64,000 nt of DNA, taken from contig SFVI01000009.1 in assembly GCA_004560305.1 (NCBI GenBank), forward strand, positions 18,567 through 82,566, given 5' to 3'. Of this stretch, positions 8,670-16,940 are shown piece by piece. The notes beneath the pieces were generated by a model, which saw nothing but the letters and a program-made list of their open reading frames with translations, made no database searches and was not told where the DNA came from. Position 1 is the first letter of the stretch. The number at the start of each line of letters is the position of its first letter. Source of the stretch: a bacterium. Its GTDB lineage: Bacteria; Bacillota; Clostridia; Oscillospirales; Oscillospiraceae. Both the position numbers and the translations under genes were made by a program.

Positions 8670-8717
8670 AATCTCTATTCAGTGCGGAATCGGTCGAAAA
8701 GTGCAGGCAAACCGTAC

Positions 8718-11345
8718 TTATTTGCCAAGATTTTCAAGGCTCAGCTTCAGGTTCTCAATGAGGGCCTCCAGCTTGGCCTTCTTCTCCCGCTCCACGTTGA
8801 CAACGGCCTCCGGGGCCCGGGTAACGAAGTTCTGGTTGGCAAGCTTTGCGTTCTGCCCGGCCAGCTGCTTCTCGGCGTTGGCCAGCTCCTTCTGGATGCG
8901 CTCCTTCTCCTTCTCCAGATCCACCAGCTCCGCCATGGGCATGAACATGCGGGCGTTGTCGGTGATGACGGAGACCATTCCCTCGGTCTTTTCCGGGGCG
9001 GCGGCGGAGACGCTGACCTCGCTGGCGTAGGCCAGCTTGCAGATATAGCTGCGCCCGGCCTCAAAGGCCGCGGTCTTGTCGGTGGCGATGATCAGGTGGG
9101 CCTTCCGGGAGGGGGGGACATTCATGTCGCTGCGGCGGGTGCGGACGGCCTTGATGGCGGTCATGACCATCTCGAAGTTCTGCTCATCCTCCGGGAAGTC
9201 CAGCTCCGCCTTGTAGGCGGGGTAGTCCTGGATCATCAGGGCCTCGCCCTCATGGGGCAGCGCCTGCCAGATCTCCTCGGTGATAAAGGGCATGAAGGGG
9301 TGCAGCAGCTTCAGGATCTCGGTGAGCACATACAGCAGCACCTGCTGGGCGGAGCGCTTCTTCGCCTCATCCTCGCCGTTGAGCCGGGGCTTGGTCAGCT
9401 CAATGTACCAGTCGCAGAAGCTGTCCCAGATGAAGTCGTAGATCTTGCCTGCGGCCACACCCAGCTCAAAGCTGTCCATGTTCTCGCAGACCTCTTTCAC
9501 CACGGTGTTCAGCTTGGAGAGGATCCACTTATCCTCGATCTCCAGCGTCTCCGGCAGTTCATTCCTGTCGATGTGCAGGTTCATCATCACAAAGCGGGAG
9601 GCGTTCCAGATCTTGTTGCAGAAGTTGCGCATGGCCTCGCACTTCTCCACATAGAAGCGCATGTCATTGCCGGGGGAGTTGCCGGTGATCAGGTTGAAGC
9701 GCAGGGCGTCGGCGCCGTACTTGTCCACCATCTCCAGGGGATCGATGCCGTTGCCCAGAGACTTGGACATCTTCCGGCCCAGGCTGTCGCGCACCAGGCC
9801 GTGGATGAACACGGTGTGGAAGGGCTCCTTCTTCATCTGCTCCATGCCGGAGAAGATCATCCGGGCCACCCAGAAGAAGATGATGTCATAGCCGGTGACC
9901 ATCACGCTGGTGGGGTACCAGTAATCCAGCTCTTCGGTCTTTTCGGGCCAGCCCATGGTGGAGAAGGGCCACAGAGCGGAGCTGAACCAGGTGTCCAGCA
10001 CGTCCTCATCCCGGGTGATGTTCTTGCTGTGGCAGTGCTCGCACTCGGTGGCGTCCTGCCGGGAGACGGTGATATGGCCGCAGTCGGCGCAGTACCAGGC
10101 GGGGATCTGGTGGCCCCACCAGAGCTGACGGGAGATGCACCAGTCGTGAACGTTCTCCATCCAGTTCAGATAGGTCTTGGTAAAGCGCTCGGGAACAAAC
10201 TTGATGCGCCCGTCCTTTACAACTTCAATGGCGGCCTTGGCCAGGGGCTCCATCTTCACGAACCACTGGGGGCTGGTGAGCGGCTCCACCACGGTGCCGC
10301 AGCGGTAGCAGCAGCCCACGTTGTGGCTGTAGGGCTCGGTCTTTACCAGATAGCCCTGCTCCTCCAGGTCGGCCACGATGGCCTTCCGGGCCTCATAGCG
10401 GTCCATGCTGTTGTACTTGCCGCCGTTGATGATACGGGCGTCCTCGTCGATGCACTGGATCTGCTCCAGATTGTGGCGCAGGCCCACCTCATAGTCGTTG
10501 GGGTCGTGGCAGGGGGTCATCTTCACCGCACCGGTGCCGAAGCCCAGCTCCACGTAATTGTCCGCCACGATGGGCAGCTTCCGTCCCACCAGGGGCAGGA
10601 TGGCGTTCTTGCCCACCAGATGCTTGTAGCGCTCGTCATCCGGGTGGACGGCCACGCCGGTATCGCCCAGCATGGTCTCAGGCCGGGTGGTGGCAATGAT
10701 GAACTCCTCGTCGGAGCCCTCGATGGGATAGCGGATGTGCCAGAAGGCGCCGGGCATATCCTTGTATTCCACCTCCGCGTCGGACAGGGCGGTGCGGCAC
10801 TTGGGGCACCAGTTGATGATGCGGCTGCCCTTGTAGATCAGGCCCTTTTCATACAGGTCGCAGAAGGTCTCCCGGACAGACCGGGCACAGACCTCATCCA
10901 TGGTGAAGCGGCTTCTGTCCCAGTCGCAGGAGACGCCCATGCTCTTCTGCTGCTCCACGATCCGGTCGCCGTACTGCTGCTTCCAGTCCCAGACCCGCTC
11001 CAGGAACTTCTCCCGGCCCAGGTCATAGCGGCTCAGCCCCTCTTCCTTCCGCAGCACTTCCTCCACCTTGATCTGGGTGGCAATGCCTGCGTGGTCAACG
11101 CCGGGCAGCCACAATGCGGCGTAGCCCTGCATCCGCTTGTAGCGGGTCAGAATGTCCTGCAGGGTGGCGTCCAGGGCGTGGCCCATATGCAGCTGACCAG
11201 TTACATTGGGGGGCGGCATCACGATGGAAAAGGGCTTCTTGTCCTTGTCGATCTTGCCTTTGAAGTAGCCGCCCTTCATCCACATATCATAAATCTTCTT
11301 TTCGACCGCTTTCGGGTCATAGGTCTTGGGGAGCTCGCGCATCAT
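8718..11345 (-). CDS. valS: Valine--tRNA ligase
   Basis: 875-residue class I aminoacyl-tRNA synthetase, full length for the bacterial enzyme. The HIGH motif is in PPPNVTGQLHMGHALD near residue 49-64, the KMSKS motif in GRKMSKSLGNGIDP, and the editing domain includes ATTRPETMLGDTGVAV. The C-terminal coiled coil (LVDLEKEKERIQKELANAEK) is typical of ValRS, separating it from IleRS. ATG 11345 follows a TAGGAGGATGAT ribosome binding site. Expression is controlled by the T-box leader immediately upstream. Confidence 0.98.
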   Translation of the reverse strand: MMRELPKTYDPKAVEKKIYDMWMKGGYFKGKIDKDKKPFSIVMPPPNVTGQLHMGHALDATLQDILTRYKRMQGYAALWLPGVDHAGIATQIKVEEVLRKEEGLSRYDLGREKFLERVWDWKQQYGDRIVEQQKSMGVSCDWDRSRFTMDEVCARSVRETFCDLYEKGLIYKGSRIINWCPKCRTALSDAEVEYKDMPGAFWHIRYPIEGSDEEFIIATTRPETMLGDTGVAVHPDDERYKHLVGKNAILPLVGRKLPIVADNYVELGFGTGAVKMTPCHDPNDYEVGLRHNLEQIQCIDEDARIINGGKYNSMDRYEARKAIVADLEEQGYLVKTEPYSHNVGCCYRCGTVVEPLTSPQWFVKMEPLAKAAIEVVKDGRIKFVPERFTKTYLNWMENVHDWCISRQLWWGHQIPAWYCADCGHITVSRQDATECEHCHSKNITRDEDVLDTWFSSALWPFSTMGWPEKTEELDYWYPTSVMVTGYDIIFFWVARMIFSGMEQMKKEPFHTVFIHGLVRDSLGRKMSKSLGNGIDPLEMVDKYGADALRFNLITGNSPGNDMRFYVEKCEAMRNFCNKIWNASRFVMMNLHIDRNELPETLEIEDKWILSKLNTVVKEVCENMDSFELGVAAGKIYDFIWDSFCDWYIELTKPRLNGEDEAKKRSAQQVLLYVLTEILKLLHPFMPFITEEIWQALPHEGEALMIQDYPAYKAELDFPEDEQNFEMVMTAIKAVRTRRSDMNVPPSRKAHLIIATDKTAAFEAGRSYICKLAYASEVSVSAAAPEKTEGMVSVITDNARMFMPMAELVDLEKEKERIQKELANAEKQLAGQNAKLANQNFVTRAPEAVVNVEREKKAKLEALIENLKLSLENLGK

Positions 11346-11627
11346 ATCATCCTCCTAAAAAACTGAAAAACGCCCTGAAGCCATAGCTTCAGGGCGATAA
11401 TATACCGCGGTACCACCTGAATTCCGCAATCTGCGGCACTTCGGAGCCCAGGCCAAAAAGCCCTACTCTTAGGCCCTGTAACGGGAGCCGCCCGCCGAAG
11501 CTACCCAGCTGAAGCCTTCACTTCCGGCGCTCAAGGCCGACCTTCCGCAGCGCCTCACGGGAGCTCTCACCTGCCGCTCCCTCTCTGAGATCCGCAAACT
11601 GCGTACTCCTGCCTCTCACAGCGATTT
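11346..11627 (-). promoter_or_regulatory. T-box leader controlling valS
   Basis: Transcript leader that senses uncharged tRNA-Val. The T-box sequence AGGTGGTACCGCGG is at 11418-11405. Upstream are the stem I elements: AGAGAGGGAGCGG and GGTGAGAGCTCCCG. A GUC triplet at 11541-11539 is a possible valine specifier, though its place in the specifier loop needs folding to confirm. The leader ends in a competing terminator hairpin before the valS ribosome binding site. Together with the promoter and valS start this explains the 357-base gap. Confidence 0.93.
11364..11396 (-). terminator. T-box regulated terminator
   Basis: Minus-strand CGCCCTGAAGC/GCTTCAGGGCG stem (11396-11371) with a four-base loop, followed by TTTTTCAGTTTTTT. 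Uncharged tRNA should prevent it from forming. Confidence 0.92.
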
Positions 11628-11633
11628 GACCGA

Positions 11634-11662
11634 ATTTTACCCCAAAGGAACCGATTTGTCAA
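11634..11662 (-). promoter_or_regulatory. Promoter of the valS T-box transcript
   Basis: Consensus TTGACA (11662-11657), 17-base spacer and TAAAAT (11639-11634) on the minus strand, placing the RNA start near 11627. Confidence 0.8.
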
Positions 11663-11702
11663 TAGCCTGCCCGGCAAAAAACAGGCCTTTTTCCAGCATG
11701 AA

Positions 11703-12524
11703 TCAGGCTTTTCCCGCTTTATCCACATACTCGCAGGCGCTCAGGGCCGCCATGTTGCCCTCCCCCGCCGCCTTGGCCAGCTGGTAGGGCTTGCCGGCGC
11801 AGTCCCCGGCGGCGAACACCCCGGGCACATCGGTGCTCATATCCCGTCCAGTGACAATACCGCCCTTTTCGTAGCGCAGCCCCGGCACCAGCTGGGTGAC
11901 GGAAACCGTGTCCTTGATGATGAACACCGCGTCCACCGGGTATTCCTCTCCCTGATAGATCAGGTTTTCTACCCGGTCACCGCCACGGATTTCATAGCGC
12001 CCGATACCGGGGAAACGCAGCAGCTCTCCGCACACGCTGCGGAGAAAATCTGCATCCTGCTCCGCTTCCTCACCGCTGCCGATGAGGGCGGCCCGCTTTC
12101 CCCGGTAGAGCATTCCGTCGCAGGTAGCACAGTAGCTGACGCCCCGGCCCAGAAACTCCGCCTCCCCGGGATACAGCTTTTCCCGGGTGATGCCGGCAGC
12201 CAGGATCACCGCCCCGGCCTCATAGAAGGCAGTCCCCACCGCCACGCCGAAACGCTCCCCAAAGGGCAGCACCGAAAGGGCCCGGCCCCGGATCTCCTCC
12301 GCGCCGCATTCCAGAAGCTGCTCATGGAGCAGTGCGGCAAACTCCGGCCCGCTGATCTCCTTGATTCCCGGGTAGTTGGTCACCTTCTCCGCCTTGTAAA
12401 GGTTGCTGGTCTCATAGGGGTTGGCAATCACGCCCACCGTTTTCCCTCTGCTGACGCAGGTCAGTGCCGCCGACACCCCGGCGATACCGCCGCCGATGAT
12501 GATAATATCAAAGCTGTCCGCCAT
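11703..12524 (-). CDS. Thioredoxin-reductase-like flavoprotein, compact form
   Basis: 273-residue FAD protein of the thioredoxin reductase family. FAD-binding GGGIAGVSAA is at about residues 11-20, the redox-active disulfide is CATC (YCATCDGMLYRG, about 131-142), and the C-terminal FAD motif is GVFAAGDCAG. The usual length is about 310: the central NADPH domain is shortened by roughly 45 residues and lacks the HRRxxxR segment that holds NADPH, although GSGEEA remains. This resembles clostridial ferredoxin-dependent thioredoxin reductases more than NADPH enzymes; that is inference. It is divergent from glnS. Confidence 0.85.
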   Translation of the reverse strand: MADSFDIIIIGGGIAGVSAALTCVSRGKTVGVIANPYETSNLYKAEKVTNYPGIKEISGPEFAALLHEQLLECGAEEIRGRALSVLPFGERFGVAVGTAFYEAGAVILAAGITREKLYPGEAEFLGRGVSYCATCDGMLYRGKRAALIGSGEEAEQDADFLRSVCGELLRFPGIGRYEIRGGDRVENLIYQGEEYPVDAVFIIKDTVSVTQLVPGLRYEKGGIVTGRDMSTDVPGVFAAGDCAGKPYQLAKAAGEGNMAALSACEYVDKAGKA

Positions 12525-12583
12525 AGCTCCTGTTCCTTTCTGAATTTCTCTGTCTTTTGTACAATTAGTCTAGCACATTTTTG

Positions 12584-12612
12584 TTGTAATTACCAGTATT
12601 ATCGTTTATAAT
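12584..12612 (+). promoter_or_regulatory. Promoter for glnS
   Basis: TTGTAA (12584-12589), 17-base spacer and a perfect TATAAT (12607-12612). The RNA should start near 12619, which rules out the ATG at 12611 as the glnS start. Confidence 0.75.
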
Positions 12613-12643
12613 GTGGGCGTATGAAATTAAGGAGATGGAAAAG

Positions 12644-14329
12644 ATGGACGAAACCGCCAGAAATTTTATTGACGCTTTTGTGCAGGAGGATCTCTCTGAG
12701 GGGAACCGCTGCTACGGTATGCAGGTACACACCCGCTTCCCGCCAGAGCCTAACGGCTACCTCCACATCGGCCACTGCAAGGCCCTGACCATTGATTTCA
12801 GTACTGCCGAACGCTTCGGCGGTATCTGCAACCTGCGCATGGATGACACCAACCCCGCCAAGGAAGACACCGAGTATGTGGACGCCATCCAGGAGGACAT
12901 CCACTGGCTGGGCTTTGACTGGGGTGACCGCTTCTTCTACGGCTCCGATTATTTTGAGCAGACCTACCAGTATGCGTTGGAGCTGATCAGGAAGGGCCTC
13001 GCCTATGTGTGCGAGCTGACCCCGGAGCAGTTCAAGGAGTACCGGGGCGATACCACCCGGCCTGCCATCAGCCCCTGGCGTGACCGGCCCATTGAGGAAA
13101 GCCTGGATCTGTTCCAGCGCATGAGAAACGGCGAATTTGAGGAAGGAAAGTACACCCTTCGCGCCAAGATTGACCTGGCCAGCGGCAACTTCAACATGCG
13201 TGACCCGGTGCTCTACCGCATCCGCTATATTGAGCATCACCGTCAGGGCACCAAGTGGTGCATCTTCCCCATGTATGACTTTGCCCATCCCATTCAGGAC
13301 GCGCTGGAGGGCATCACCCACTCCCTCTGCTCCCTGGAGTATGAGGCCCATCGTCCCCTGTATGACTGGGTGGTCTCCAATGTATCTATCCCCGGCATCA
13401 AGCCCCGTCAGATAGAGTTTGCCCGTCTGGGCATCAATTACACCGTCATGTCCAAGCGGAAGCTGCGCCGCCTGGTGGAGGAAGGCCGGGTCTCCGGCTG
13501 GGACGATCCCCGTATGCCCACCCTCTGCGGCCTGCGCCGCCGGGGCTATACCAGCGCCTCCATCCGGGAATTCTGTGAGCGCATCGGTGTCTCCAAGGTG
13601 GATTCCACCGTGGACTGGGCCCTGCTGGAAAGCTGCCTGCGGGATGACCTGAACGCCAACGCACCCCGGGTCATGGCAGTGCTTCACCCGGTGAAGCTCA
13701 CCGTCACCAATTACCCCGAAGGTCAGAGCGAGCTTCTGACCGTGGAGAACAACCCCCTCAAGCCGGAAGACGGCACCCGGGAAATCAGCTTCTCCCGCCA
13801 CCTTTGGGTGGAGGCCGATGACTTTATGGAAGAGCCCGCCCCCAAATACAAGCGGCTCTACCCCGGCAACGAGGTTCGTCTCAAGGGCGCTTATCTGGTC
13901 ACCTGCACCGGCTGCGTCAAGGACGAGAACGGCAATATCACCGAGATTCTCTGTGAGTATGACCCCAACAGCCGCGGCGGCGACCCGGCTGACGGCCGCA
14001 AGGTCAAGGGCGCTACTCTCCACTGGGTGGACGCCGATACTGCCGTGGATGCCGAGGTGCGCCTCTATGACTATCTCTTCACCGACCCGGAGCCGGACGC
14101 TCAGGATAAGAACTTCCTGGACTACCTGAACCCGGAAAGCCTGGTGACCCTCACCGGCTGCAAGGTGGAGGCCAGCCTGGCCAAGGTTCCCATGCCTGAG
14201 CGCGGCAAGAACTCCCAGGGCTTCCAGTTCATGCGTCAGGGCTACTTCTGCCTGGACAATAAGGATGCCACGCCCGATCATCTGGTCTTTAACCGCTCCG
14301 TTGCCCTGAAGGACAGCTTCAAGAAGTAA
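12644..14329 (+). CDS. glnS: Glutamine--tRNA ligase
   Basis: 561-residue class I synthetase attaching glutamine to tRNA-Gln. The HIGH-like motif is in RFPPEPNGYLHIGHCKA (about residues 26-42) and the KMSKS-like motif is VMSKRKLRRLVEEG. FDWGDRFFYGSDYFEQ and the C-terminal beta-barrel anticodon-binding domains match GlnRS rather than bacterial GluRS. ATG 12644 is nine bases after AAGGAG; the upstream in-frame ATGs lie in the promoter or overlap the binding site. Many Clostridia make Gln-tRNA through GatCAB instead; GlnRS is generally considered acquired by transfer in bacteria. Confidence 0.96.
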   Translation: MDETARNFIDAFVQEDLSEGNRCYGMQVHTRFPPEPNGYLHIGHCKALTIDFSTAERFGGICNLRMDDTNPAKEDTEYVDAIQEDIHWLGFDWGDRFFYGSDYFEQTYQYALELIRKGLAYVCELTPEQFKEYRGDTTRPAISPWRDRPIEESLDLFQRMRNGEFEEGKYTLRAKIDLASGNFNMRDPVLYRIRYIEHHRQGTKWCIFPMYDFAHPIQDALEGITHSLCSLEYEAHRPLYDWVVSNVSIPGIKPRQIEFARLGINYTVMSKRKLRRLVEEGRVSGWDDPRMPTLCGLRRRGYTSASIREFCERIGVSKVDSTVDWALLESCLRDDLNANAPRVMAVLHPVKLTVTNYPEGQSELLTVENNPLKPEDGTREISFSRHLWVEADDFMEEPAPKYKRLYPGNEVRLKGAYLVTCTGCVKDENGNITEILCEYDPNSRGGDPADGRKVKGATLHWVDADTAVDAEVRLYDYLFTDPEPDAQDKNFLDYLNPESLVTLTGCKVEASLAKVPMPERGKNSQGFQFMRQGYFCLDNKDATPDHLVFNRSVALKDSFKK

Positions 14330-14383
14330 AAAGCAACGCAAAGCCGCTGCAAAGCTGCTGCAAATCCATATGAAAATCATAGA

Positions 14384-14413
14384 AAAAACAGGCTGCAAAT
14401 GCAGCCTGTTTTT
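14384..14413. terminator. Bidirectional terminator between glnS and rfbB
   Basis: Stem AAAAACAGGCTGC/GCAGCCTGTTTTT with loop AAAT, usable from both converging genes. Confidence 0.9.
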
Positions 14414-14425
14414 AATTATGTAAAC

Positions 14426-15487
14426 TTATAGTTTGTTGTTGGCGTACATCTTCTCGTAGTAGCTCATGTAAGCGCCGGAGACGATCTTATCCATCCATTC
14501 CCCGTGGCTCAAGTACCACTCGATGGTGCTGGCCATGCCGGTCTCAAAGGTGTGCTTGGGGGCCCAGCCCAGCTGGGTGGTGATTTTGGTGTTGTCGATG
14601 GCGTAGCGGCGGTCATGGCCCGGCCGGTCCTTCACATGGACGATCAGATCCTCGCTCTTGCCAGTGCTGTTGATAATCAGCTTCACAATGTCAATATTGG
14701 CCTTCTCGTTGTTGCCGCCGATGTTGTAGACCTCGCCGGTGACGCCCTTTTCCAGCACGGTGGCAATGGCGGCGCAGTGATCCTCCACATACAGCCAGTC
14801 ACGGATCTGCATCCCATCCCCATACACCGGCAGATTCTTGCCGCTGAGGCAGTTGTTGATCATCAGGGGGATCAGCTTCTCCGGGAACTGATAGGGGCCG
14901 TAGTTGTTGGAGCATCGTGTTATGTTAACCGGCATGCCATAGGTCTTGTTGTAAGCCCGCACCACAAAGTCCGCCGACGCCTTGGAGGCCGAGTACGGGC
15001 TGTTGGGGGCCAGGGGCGTGGTCTCGGTGAACATGCCGGTGGCGCCCAGGGCGCCATAGACCTCGTCGGTGGACACCTGCAGGTACTTGACCCCTTCCTT
15101 AAATTCATAGGAATATTTGTCATCCGGGTCCAGCTTCCAGTGACGCTTGGCCACATCCAGCAGGGTCTGGGTGCCCAGAATGTTGGTGGTGAGGAAAATG
15201 TCCGGGTTGGTGATGCTGCGGTCCACATGGCTTTCTGCGGCAAAATTCACCACCGTATCAAAGGCAAACTGATCAAACAACTCCTCCACCAGGGCCCGGT
15301 CATGAATATCCCCCTTGGCGAAGTGATAGCGAGGATCATCGCACACCTGGCTCAGGTTGTCCAGGTTGCCAGCATAGGTCAGCAGGTCCAGATTGACCAC
15401 ACAGATGTCCTCATAATTTTTCAGCAGGTAATGAATGAAGTTGGAGCCAATGAAGCCGGCGCCGCCGGTGACAAGAATATTTTTCAT
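14426..15487 (-). CDS. rfbB: dTDP-glucose 4,6-dehydratase
   Basis: 353-residue short-chain dehydrogenase/reductase of the extended class. It converts dTDP-glucose to dTDP-4-keto-6-deoxyglucose, the second step towards dTDP-rhamnose and other deoxysugars. NAD-binding GGAGFIGSN is at residues 8-16, the catalytic threonine region is STDEVYG, and the YxxxK pair is in SPYSASKAS. Cotranscribed with rfbA, eight bases after it. The rfbC and rfbD genes that would complete dTDP-rhamnose are not in the window. Confidence 0.97.
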   Translation of the reverse strand: MKNILVTGGAGFIGSNFIHYLLKNYEDICVVNLDLLTYAGNLDNLSQVCDDPRYHFAKGDIHDRALVEELFDQFAFDTVVNFAAESHVDRSITNPDIFLTTNILGTQTLLDVAKRHWKLDPDDKYSYEFKEGVKYLQVSTDEVYGALGATGMFTETTPLAPNSPYSASKASADFVVRAYNKTYGMPVNITRCSNNYGPYQFPEKLIPLMINNCLSGKNLPVYGDGMQIRDWLYVEDHCAAIATVLEKGVTGEVYNIGGNNEKANIDIVKLIINSTGKSEDLIVHVKDRPGHDRRYAIDNTKITTQLGWAPKHTFETGMASTIEWYLSHGEWMDKIVSGAYMSYYEKMYANNKL

Positions 15488-15495
15488 AGCTGTTT

Positions 15496-16365
15496 TTAAT
15501 CCTTTTCCACAAGTGATATAAGATACTGGCCGTAATCGGTCATTTTCAGCTCGGTTCCGATGGCAAGAAGCTGCTGGTCATTGATCCAGCCCCGGCGCCA
15601 GGCAATCTCTTCAATGCAGGAGATGTAAAAGCCCTGTCGGTTCTGCACGGTGGCAACGAACTGGGAGGCCTGAAGCATCCCTTCAGGCGTGCCAGTGTCC
15701 AGCCAGGCCATGCCGCGGCCCATGGGACTCACCAGCAGCTGGCCCCGCTGAAGGTAAACGTTATTCACCGTAGTGATCTCCAGCTCCCCTCTGGCAGAAG
15801 GCTGGATGGTCTTTGCCACCTCCACCACGCTGTTGTCATAGAAATACAGGCCCGGCACGGCAAAATTGCTCTTGGGATTCTGGGGCTTTTCCTCGATGGA
15901 GACGACATGCTTATTTTCATCAAATTCCACCACACCGAAAGATCTGGGGTTTTTTACCTGTACGCCGAAGATCATGCCGCCCTTCTCAATGGCGGCGCCC
16001 CGGCGCAGATAGTCAGAGAGGGCCTGGCCATAAAAAATATTGTCGCCCAGGATCAGGCACACGGAATCGCCGCCGATGAATTCTTCACCCAGGATAAAGG
16101 CTTCCGCAAGGCCACGGGGCTGCTCCTGAACCTTATATTCAAAGCGCATCCCCAGCCGCTGTCCGTCCCCCAGCAGGGCCCGGTAATTGGGCAGGTCCTC
16201 CGGCGTGGAGATGATCAGGACCTCCCGGATCCCGGCCAGCATCAGGACAGAGAGGGGATAATAAATCATGGGTTTATCATATATGGGCAGCAGCTGCTTT
16301 GAGACAACCTTTGTCATTGGATAGAGGCGGGTCCCCTTTCCGCCGGCAAGTATGATTCCTTTCAT
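15496..16365 (-). CDS. rfbA: Glucose-1-phosphate thymidylyltransferase
   Basis: 289-residue nucleotidyltransferase that makes dTDP-glucose from dTTP and glucose-1-phosphate. The signature GGKGTRLYPMTK is near the N-terminus, with KQLLPIYDKPMIYYPLS after it; LGDNIFYGQ and GLYFYDNSV are also typical. ATG 16365 is chosen over 16383 because GGAGGTG sits about ten bases upstream of 16365 and the resulting length matches RfbA (about 290). Provides the substrate of the following RfbB. Confidence 0.97.
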   Translation of the reverse strand: MKGIILAGGKGTRLYPMTKVVSKQLLPIYDKPMIYYPLSVLMLAGIREVLIISTPEDLPNYRALLGDGQRLGMRFEYKVQEQPRGLAEAFILGEEFIGGDSVCLILGDNIFYGQALSDYLRRGAAIEKGGMIFGVQVKNPRSFGVVEFDENKHVVSIEEKPQNPKSNFAVPGLYFYDNSVVEVAKTIQPSARGELEITTVNNVYLQRGQLLVSPMGRGMAWLDTGTPEGMLQASQFVATVQNRQGFYISCIEEIAWRRGWINDQQLLAIGTELKMTDYGQYLISLVEKD

Positions 16366-16405
16366 GGCAAAGCGCACCTCCATTTACGCACAATTTTTCG
16401 GAACC

Positions 16406-16435
16406 ATTTTACCATCATATCGTGTTTTCTGTCAA
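16406..16435 (-). promoter_or_regulatory. Promoter of the rfbA-rfbB operon
   Basis: Minus-strand TTGACA (16435-16430), 18-base spacer, TAAAAT (16411-16406). Confidence 0.7.
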
Positions 16436-16478
16436 TGACCGTCAAAATATATACACAAAATATAGGCGAAAAAAGGGC

Positions 16479-16507
16479 TTGAATTCTATGAACAGCTATG
16501 TTATACT
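16479..16507 (+). promoter_or_regulatory. Promoter for secG
   Basis: TTGAAT (16479-16484), 17-base spacer, TATACT (16502-16507), about 44 bases before the start codon. Confidence 0.65.
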
Positions 16508-16550
16508 TTTAAAGCTATTAAATCTGTAAACTTTGAAAGGGTTGAAATAA

Positions 16551-16790
16551 ATGTCTGTCATCACCATTATTCTCACTGTTCTCCAGGTTCTTTCCGGCAT
16601 CGCTGTCACCGCAATCGTGCTTATGCAGAGCGGCAAGAGCGCCGGCCTCTCCGGCGCCATCTCCGGCGGCGCAGAGACCTTCATGTCCAAGGGAAAGGCC
16701 AAGACCCTGGACGCCAAGCTGGCAAAGGCCACCAAGTGGTTCGCCCTGGCCTTCGTTCTGCTGACCCTGAGCCTCCACTTTGTTGGATAA
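16551..16790 (+). CDS. secG: Preprotein translocase subunit SecG
   Basis: 79-residue membrane protein with two membrane segments (about 2-23 and 58-78) joined by a Gly/Ser-rich loop, the standard SecG layout. QSGKSAGLSGAISGGAETFM is the conserved loop motif. It assists SecYE in protein export. Start ATG 16551 follows GAAAGGG. A single-gene unit with its own promoter and terminator. Confidence 0.95.
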   Translation: MSVITIILTVLQVLSGIAVTAIVLMQSGKSAGLSGAISGGAETFMSKGKAKTLDAKLAKATKWFALAFVLLTLSLHFVG

Positions 16791-16797
16791 GAGGAGA

Positions 16798-16838
16798 GAA
16801 AAAACAGCTGCCGATATGCATTGGCAGCTGTTTTTTTA
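16798..16838 (+). terminator. secG terminator
   Basis: Stem AAAACAGCTGCC/GGCAGCTGTTTT followed by a run of Ts, just after the secG stop. Confidence 0.9.
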
Positions 16839-16897
16839 TACAATTTCAAATTGCTTTTACAGCAGCTTTGGCTCGCCTTTCTGCCGCCTTTAGACAT

Positions 16898-16930
16898 AAA
16901 AAGCAGACGGAAAACTTCCGTCTGCTTTTT
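16898..16930 (-). terminator. Terminator of the TRAP operon
   Basis: Fifteen-base-pair stem AAAAAGCAGACGGAA/TTCCGTCTGCTTTTT with a three-base loop, eleven bases after the dctM stop. Confidence 0.88.
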
Positions 16931-16940
16931 ATGCGTTGAG

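Noticed and set aside
8655..11366. A 903-codon open frame on the plus strand opposite valS
   Set aside because: It is the antisense shadow of valS: GC-rich codons keep the frame open, the product is a low-complexity string without domains, and it has no ribosome binding site.
12599..14398. A 599-codon minus-strand frame opposite glnS
   Set aside because: Shadow of glnS; no recognisable domain, and it runs through the glnS promoter and the terminator after it.
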